From NCBI GenBank assembly GCA_029747585.1, contig JAPEVF010000017.1, forward strand, positions 1 to 24,198: a stretch of 24,198 nucleotides of DNA. The letters run 5' to 3'. The notes under the pieces were generated by a model that saw nothing but the letters and a program-made list of their open reading frames with translations, made no database searches and was not told the DNA's origin. Position numbers and translations under genes: made by a program. Source of the stretch: Pleurotus djamor (taxonomy: Eukaryota > Basidiomycota > Agaricomycetes > Agaricales > Pleurotaceae). Shown piece by piece: positions 18,409-24,198 of the stretch (positions are counted from its first letter, which is position 1; the number at the start of each line of letters is the position of its first letter).

Positions 18409-21060
18409 ATGCCTTTAGCCAGGTTACTCTGGCGCACACCGTCCATCCTGTTCAATGTTCTCCGTCTAATATTTGCGAAGGAATCCGCAAACCATGGTGA
18501 CTTGAGGCTGAATTCAGATTGTTGTGATGCCCCCGCGACGGCGATGACTGACGAGCATGCGGCGACGGTTATGCATGCTAGTCGGGTTCCCGAGATGCGC
18601 CAGACCCCTTCACGCTCATCCTCATGCGAGATTGTAATTCAAATCGAAAGCCCGGACGACGACCCAATCAACGAGCATCATAGATCCAGCCACATCAACC
18701 AAGATTCTCTATCCCAAAGCCCTAGTCCAGCATTGTATGTTCCATCCCCAGCCCATCGGTCCACTATGTCTCTCCAAGCCCCGGTAGCGCTCCGTTCATT
18801 GTCGCCTTCACGATCTCTTCTTTCTCTTGTTTCGACAACCCACAGCGTTTCATCAGGACGCACTTTGAATGGCAGCCTTGCATCCATCAGGCCCTCAAAC
18901 CTGCACGCACATATAGATTGCATGTTGTCCACCGAGTTGTCCAGATACAATCGCAGGCATCTTATGTCGGTTGCCTCTTTCACTTTTGAATCCTCGCTGA
19001 TCTCATCATCCTCTTCCAGTCCACAGGTCTCCCCTCAAGTTGTCATCCCAGCTCTGGAGGTCAGGCATGTTGATCGTTGATCTTTTCGTATGACCACCTC
19101 CCATGTTGACCTCAAGCAGCCCATGCCCCACAGGATGGTCCAAATACGTCCACCCAGACGGCGCTCCCTATTGGTACAATGAACAGAATGTAGTATAACT
19201 ACGCCTTCACGTGGCTACTCATGCTGATAAAATCCCATAGAAAGTACTTACGGACGTCAACATGCTTGATTCCACAATATTTGCGGAAACTCAACGATTC
19301 CTTGGTATTATTTTCGACTACATACGGGCTCAGAACATCCAGCTTGAGCCCGACGTTGAGCTCGTAGTTGAGGTAGTGGTGATGACCATTACCGGTGTGG
19401 TTACTATTTTGTCCACCACAAGAGTCGGTGCCTTTTTTGGCTTGAACCTTTCGATTTGAGCCTGCTCTTTGGCATGCTCAAGCCCAAACATCTTTATCCC
19501 ACGTCAGTGAGTATCTCCCCCCCAGCATGATCTTCGCTTCTCAATTCCATCGATTAAATATATTTTTATTTGGCTAGAGCTTTAAATCGAGGTCTGTTAT
19601 TGGTAGGTCATGTGTCGATGCTCCGTTATAGAGTAATTGTTCAAGCCGGTATAATAGGCAACACTTTGAGTTCTACTGCAACATCCAAACCGTCACGGAA
19701 GACACCCTCGATGAACTCACTGATATGCTGATCACCAGTCTTGTTGGTTCGTGTCACCTACATACCCGATATCTCAATTAAAAACGATTTGCAGACTCAC
19801 AAACTAGTGACACGTCTACTTCTCCCTTCTCTGCGAATGACCTCCAGTACTACATCGGAGCCGTAAAAATATCCCGCAGTGGGTCTCATGTCGTCTGCCT
19901 ACGTATCGTTTATTTGACTCTTAACATTCGATGCAGGGCTCATTGGCACTCCTTGTCGTGGATCCCCGTGGTTTGTTGGTATGATTCATGGCAAGTCCGT
20001 CTAGACTCAGCAACTGATCTCGCTCATGCAGGTCGCTTGATGGCTCTCTACAGTATNGTCATTCCCCATCCTTCTGTATCTGCTGCCGGTTTTTACAAGT
20101 AGATTAGTGCGGCAACGCTTCGCCAATTTTCATGGCGAATTCGGCGCTCGTTTGCAGCGCGAGCAGTCTGTACATTTCCCTGATGGTCATGGGTGTTCCT
20201 TCCTCATCCGGATCGTGTCTCCCTTTCTGTTCAACGGGCCTGATGTCCACCTTCGTGCCCTTCATCTCATCTTCCCTGACGGCGTCGCATATACGCCGTC
20301 GTGGCGCAACTTCATCAAGAAACTCGACAAAGAGTGGCAAGGTTTCATCATCTATGTTTGTACCCAACCCACCCCCCTCGTCGTCCGTGCTGATTACTGG
20401 AATAGGGAGCCGTGCTCCTTGCTGCAAATCTCACCTTTTTGGCAATCCAAAGTGTTGACAAACACCAGGACGTTCCTGTGTGGTCAACTTCGCAAATAGC
20501 CAGCTACCTGTCAACTCTAACAAATGTGTCGAGCGTCATGGTCGCATTGCTTCTGATACGCAAAAATCATACCAAAGGTCATGATACCGCCGAAGCTGCC
20601 GTGTGTACTTTGAACCTATTCGCATACTTGACACTGATAGCCGGTTCTTCTAGGCTGACTATCTCAGGCACCGTCAGTATCGCATCGTTGGCCATGAACC
20701 TTTGGCCATCATATACAGTGTTCCATATGCATTCCTTATGTGGTCGCAAGTCCGTTCACCTGCCTTGCTCATTTGTTTGCTCACCCTCACCCTAGATTAT
20801 TGTTTTTCATGATTGCATTCCTTCTCGTTTGCTTGCTGGATATGAGTCTGGTCACTCGCGTTTTCACTGGCTCCACGGCACTTGTATGCGGCTTCCTTAT
20901 CCTGTCGTGCGTTTGGATGAATTGGGATCGTAGCGTCGAGGAACATGGTTCTCGGTGGGACCCCCCATTCGACTTGCGCGACAAAATATGCCACTTCCTC
21001 CTGAGGCTGTTGCCTTTGGCTAGAAAGCGATCCTCAGAAGACATTTCTCCAATTGGGTAG
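18409..21060 (+). CDS. WW-like domain membrane protein (Agaricomycete family), with one frameshift
   Basis: Eleven exons: 18409-19064, 19117-19189, 19241-19506, 19578-19591, 19646-19746, 19795-19902, 20032-20052, 20108-20355, 20406-20600, 20654-20745 and 20796-21060, about 679 residues if one missing base is allowed near 19373. Residues 1-218 are Ser-rich and probably disordered. The WW-like module (GWSKYVHPDGAPYWYNEQN, 225-243) is followed by a conserved helix, then CGYYFVHHKSRCLFWLEPFD, HFEFYCNIQ, QTSDTSTSPFSANDLQ and RFANFHGEFGARLQREQSV. C-terminal membrane helices include LLAANLTFLAIQSV and LLFFMIAFLLVCLLDM. This order matches a mushroom-expanded family usually annotated as WW-domain proteins; its function is unknown. 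All junction phases close except the frameshift. Two introns use GC donors (19065 and 20746). Confidence 0.8.
19065..19116 (+). other. Probable GC-AG intron in the WW-like gene
   Basis: Donor AG|GCATGT, the same hexamer as in the DUF6533 gene intron, joins to acceptor CTCAAG in 52 nt. A branch-like TTGACC lies about 10 nt before the end. This junction joins the Ser-rich exon to the WW-like module in frame. Confidence 0.55.
19373..19374 (+). other. Frameshift in the WW-like gene
   Basis: Codons are clear up to GAG at 19370-19372 (ending DVELVVE) and resume one frame over at AGT 19375 (SGDDHYRCGYYF). Two bases (GT) are left over, with no room for an intron. One base is missing or two are extra, so this is either a sequencing error or an inactivating mutation. 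Confidence 0.7.
19903..20031 (+). other. 129-nt stop-free intron in the WW-like gene
   Basis: Splicing C|GTATCG to CATGCAG|GT joins SHVVCL to RRLMALYMRQRF, as the family needs. At 129 nt it is about twice the size of any other intron in the window. It is a multiple of three and has no in-frame stop, so retention would insert 43 residues. Confidence 0.6.
20746..20795 (+). other. GC-AG intron in the WW-like gene
   Basis: The donor is TC|GCAAGT and the acceptor CACCCTAG, 50 nt. Using the nearby GT at 20743 would create a stop codon (TGA) at the junction. The GC donor gives FLMWSLLFFMIAF, a continuous membrane helix. Confidence 0.78.
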
Positions 21061-21503
21061 TTAGCTCGTTTGTACGGCATGCTCTTCGTCTTTACCGGTA
21101 CCTCTCGCACCAGTTGCCGTTTCTCTGGATCACGCTGTCCCTGTTGCATCCCCTATTGTCTAAATATACTTCTTTTCTTCGCAACGTCTGCAACGTCTTC
21201 GTTGAATTACAAGCCATGTTATCATATGGCAGCGCATGCACAATCTTCGTCAAAACTGGCATAAATTTCTCCGCCTCTCGCATCGGGATCCTGTATCCTC
21301 CATCTGGAGACACTCTTACTCTTGACACGGAGAATTTGGAAGTTCAACATAAACTTATGTTTCCGATGGTAAGCCAGACGACCGAAGATTATCCCATCCC
21401 ATGCCGTCTGACATGAACAGTATGATGTTCTTCGGTGCAATATATAAGTGAACGATGATACACCTTCGAGCGTGCATACCCCATTTCCCGAGATAACGAT
21501 AGC
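21061..21503 (+). promoter_or_regulatory. AA9 promoter region with TATA box
   Basis: This 443-bp stretch lies between the WW-like gene and the AA9 gene. A good TATA box, TATATAAG, lies at 21441-21448, 56 bp before the ATG, which would place transcription start around 21470. A 100-codon plus-strand frame (21114-21416) and two minus-strand frames overlap here; none has a recognisable feature, so I call no gene. Confidence 0.65.
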
Positions 21504-22674
21504 ATGAAGTTAACTATCAAATCAGCCCTCGCTATTCTTGCCCTAGCTACTACCCAAGTATACTTCTTTCATCTACACGAGAACTTGGAACTCACCCCCT
21601 CAGGTCGTAGCTCATGGCGGCATCCTCAGTTACACCATCGACGGCGCCACCTACCCAGGGTAAGTCCCACCAGTCTCAGGGTCCTTCCCGCTTACGCATC
21701 TTTCTCTTCAGTTTTTTGGCGTACGCCCCTCCCGCTGGCCAGAAATCTATCCAAGTCAGTCCTCTTGGTATACGTCGTCTGGTAGAAGACCCTACTAACT
21801 GATATCAATTTGAAGCGCGAGTGGGATACCTACAATCCCATCACCAACCCTTTGGATGCAAACATCGCTTGTAACACCAACGGTGCTTCCCTTGGCTCCG
21901 GGCAGCTTTCTGCTACTGTAGCTGGTTAGCACCCTGAGATGCCCATTCCCAATTGCTCATCGCCGACCCTCATGCCTTCTCAGCTGGGTCGAAAATTCTT
22001 GCTACCTGGAATGCATGGCCTCATACCATCGGTCGTAAGCCTGCTCCCTCTCAGAGTTACCGTCGCATTCTTAGGCGTGTAATAGCTGTCATGGTCTACA
22101 TGGCGAAATGTGCGGGTTCTTGCTCGTCGAGTTCTCCTTCTTCTCTTTCATGGGTTCGTCATGTCGAAGCGTTCGTCTTTTCAATTGCTTGAAAAGTCAT
22201 ATATAGTTCAAGATCGATCAAGTCGGCTTGATCTCTGGAACGCTCGCAACTGGTTCTTGGGGGCAGGGTCAGCTCGTCAACAATGGCAATACCTGGACAA
22301 CGAGCATTCCCGCTTCGTTGGCTCCTGGTGAATATATGATACGCCATGAAGTGCGTTGGTACACTCATCCCCGGGAAGCTCTTCTCAATCTGCTCTCCTC
22401 ATAGCTCCTGGCTATCCACACATCAAACCAACCGCAGTTCTACCCAGAGTGCGCCCAGCTCATCGTGACTGGCTCTGGTACTGCACAACCATCAAGTGAA
22501 TACCTGGTGAAGTTCCCAGGAGCATACCAACGGTGAAGTCGTCCACTCCCTTCTACTCTTCTTTTACTCACCCGCACTGCGTATAGGTCCGACCCCGGCG
22601 TCATGATCGACATCTTCAACCAACCGAACACTGCCAACTACACGATCCCTGGGCCAACTGTATGGAGGGGATAA
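21504..22674 (+). CDS. AA9 lytic polysaccharide monooxygenase (secreted, copper-dependent)
   Basis: Nine exons: 21504-21557, 21604-21659, 21712-21754, 21816-21924, 21984-22034, 22086-22153, 22207-22350, 22405-22532 and 22587-22674, giving 246 residues with all phases closed. A 21-residue signal peptide (MKLTIKSALAILALATTQVVA) leaves His22 as the mature N-terminus, starting HGGILSYTIDG. His22 and His101 (WPHTIG) form the copper histidine brace. His174 (RHE), Gln186 and Tyr188 (QFYPECAQL) match the secondary and axial site residues of AA9 enzymes. Cysteines occur in IACNTNG, KCAGSC and YPEC. AA9 enzymes oxidatively cleave cellulose or hemicellulose outside the cell. There is no cellulose-binding module; the protein ends soon after the core. 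The gene converges on the aldo-keto reductase with 44 bp between stop codons. Confidence 0.97.
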
Positions 22675-22718
22675 ACAGGGGACAGGAGTGCGCGTGTCGT
22701 CAATGTGGAATTTCTTCG

Positions 22719-24174
22719 CTATTGTACGAACCCTCCTTTAGAGATCTCCCANCCTAACCATTCATACGTCCAACCGAAAACCTGGTCAACGTCACCGACC
22801 CAGACTAAGGAGCGGTGCATCCCTGGTTCCTTATGCAAATTGTCCAACGTTTTCATGTCTCCTTCAGTTAGTTGGACAAGCTAGCCACCGACATGAGCAT
22901 GATCACTTTCGGATGGGCAGAGTGANGGACAAACCGTTATATTCTCTTTCATACGCGACTCGGTCTCGGTCTTAGCGACGACCACTGTTCCACGTTGCAC
23001 AGCCCAACTCAATACGACTTGGGCGGGAGACGCGGAGTAACTCTTTGCNATCCCACCAATAATGGGATCTTCGTGGAGGACCGTAGATTTTTGACCTATC
23101 ATGACTGTCTCAGCGTCATGACCGGCTNAAGGGTTGGATGCCTACTAACCCAGCGGAGAGTACGCTTCTAATAGAATTCCGTTCTCTTCACACAATTTCT
23201 TGAGATCGTTCGAAGGGAGGCAAGGATGGAGTTCGACTTGATTCACTACTGGGATGACTTTGCAGTGAGGAAGCAATTCGTTCAAGGTCTTCACGGAGAA
23301 GTTGGATACACCAATGCTTCGAACTTTGCCTGGTCGCAAGGTTCGTGGATAGTTCTTTGTATCAAGGTGAATAAGGGGGCGTACCTGTGTCGAGTAGTTT
23401 CTCCATATCCTTCCAAGTATCGATAAATGTTGGCTTCGATCCTGGTGGGGGTACGNCACTCGACATGCCGGCCACAGAGAAATTGCCTGTTTAATACCGA
23501 ATGAACATTCAAGTGCACAAGGATTTAGGAATGACTCACTGCTTAAACTAGCTTGAGGCCAATGCATAAGGTACAGGTCAATATATTCACAATCCAGTCT
23601 CTTCAAGGATTCTTCGAATGCTTCTTGGACTCGGTGGTGATCAAAATTCCTAACAAGACGCATGCGTCAGGGCATGACCTTCCACGGGAATCAAGCAAGG
23701 TGGCTCACGCTAGCTTCGTGGTGACATATAATTCGCTCCGTGGAATTCCTGAGTCTCGAACGGCGCGACCGACATGTTCCTCGTTCCCTTTGCCGATTTC
23801 AGTCAAGTTTTCAAGCTCAAAGTGTGACGAAGTTTCACTTACCGTATCCAGTTGCCTAAANTGCAACTCATCAACTAGACGTCCCGGCTCACGAAGAAGA
23901 GACTCTCTTACGGTGTCGATCAATCGATACCCTTGCTATNTTACAGGGTGAGACAGGGTTATNATNAGTTGGACAGGACAGAGTCAAGACNTTACCTTGA
24001 TNGCTGAGATACACATATTGTAAGCACGCTGCCCGCCGCCTACACCGCCCATCCACGACCTNTCCGTCCCATTGAACTCGAGGTTGNCCATTTGAACTTA
24101 TTGGACGCTTACCCGATGCCTAAGGCAGGGATCTTCGTTTTGTTGTTGAGTTCTAATGTNGGGACGTGGGCCAT
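22719..24174 (-). CDS. Aldo-keto reductase (Gcy1/Ypr1-like)
   Basis: Ten exons on the minus strand: 24174-24113, 24059-23996, 23935-23912, 23855-23843, 23787-23709, 23649-23540, 23486-23385, 23329-23150, 23104-22935 and 22880-22719, giving 321 residues with all phases closed. The catalytic tetrad is visible: Asp49 and Tyr54 (DTATGYGNEE), Lys79 (TTKL) and His110 (YLMHWP). The family segments [22 protein letters not shown] and LLEAYSPLG follow. Cofactor-binding residues lie near the C-terminus ([10 protein letters not shown]). Such enzymes use NADPH to reduce sugar aldehydes, glyceraldehyde or other carbonyls in the cytosol; the substrate cannot be told from sequence. Exons 3 (24 nt) and 4 (13 nt) are very small, and exon 4 carries the catalytic Tyr. 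Several N bases lie in introns and exons without breaking the frame. Confidence 0.94.
23843..23855 (-). other. 13-nt micro-exon with the catalytic tyrosine of the aldo-keto reductase
   Basis: GCAACTGGATACG encodes Ala-Thr-Gly-Tyr and the first base of the next codon, between a 56-nt and a 55-nt intron. It is required to rebuild the DTAxxYxNE active-site motif. Confidence 0.88.
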
Positions 24175-24198
24175 GAAGATGGTGANNAGATGNNAAGA

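Noticed and set aside
21114..21416. 100-codon plus-strand ORF upstream of the AA9 gene
   Set aside because: Two minus-strand frames overlap it, it has no motif, and it ends just before the TATA box of the AA9 gene.

Overview
This window reads as nuclear genomic DNA of a filamentous basidiomycete, most likely an Agaricomycete. I base this on eleven multi-exon genes split by about 65 short introns (nearly all 45-71 nt, GT-AG with a few GC-AG), on families typical of mushroom-forming fungi (DUF6533 and WW-like membrane proteins), and on an AA9 lytic polysaccharide monooxygenase, which points to a plant-litter or wood degrader. I assembled every gene model by hand, joining reading frames across introns and checking that phases closed. 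Scattered N bases, mainly after position 14280, mark lower-quality sequence. I see no bacterial, phage, CRISPR, rRNA, tRNA or transposon sequence.

Layout. 1-684 (-): 5' part of a DUF6533 membrane protein, cut by the left edge. 954-2172 (+): a four-helix membrane protein with a disordered tail. 2465-3359 (+): a DUF1746 membrane protein. 3424-3679 (-): a twin-CX9C mitochondrial protein of NDUFAF8 type. 3911-14619 (+): the dominant gene, a 20-exon, about 3,247-residue bridge-like lipid-transfer protein of the CSF1/BLTP1 family. 14715-15683 (-): YIP1. 15837-16915 (+): ribosome-biogenesis factor NSA2, which begins with a 3-nt coding exon followed by a 6-nt micro-exon. 17058-17773 (+): a PRKRIP1/DUF1168 nuclear protein. 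17855-18355 (-): a weak unassigned ORF. 18409-21060 (+): a WW-like membrane protein whose model closes except for one frameshift. 21504-22674 (+): an AA9 LPMO. 22719-24174 (-): a 321-residue aldo-keto reductase.

The genes mostly alternate in strand, giving short divergent promoters (684/954, 3679/3911, 15683/15837) and very short convergent 3' regions (64, 95 and 44 bp). Most of the window is housekeeping: secretory-pathway membrane traffic (YIP1), inter-organelle lipid transport (CSF1), 60S assembly (NSA2), RNA processing (PRKRIP1) and mitochondrial complex I assembly (CX9C protein). The right end is more lineage-specific or accessory. I found no obvious multi-gene novel system. The points most worth a second look are the NSA2 start structure, the WW-like gene (frameshift, GC-AG introns, one 129-nt stop-free intron), and the acidic, serine-rich insertion in the CSF1-like protein.
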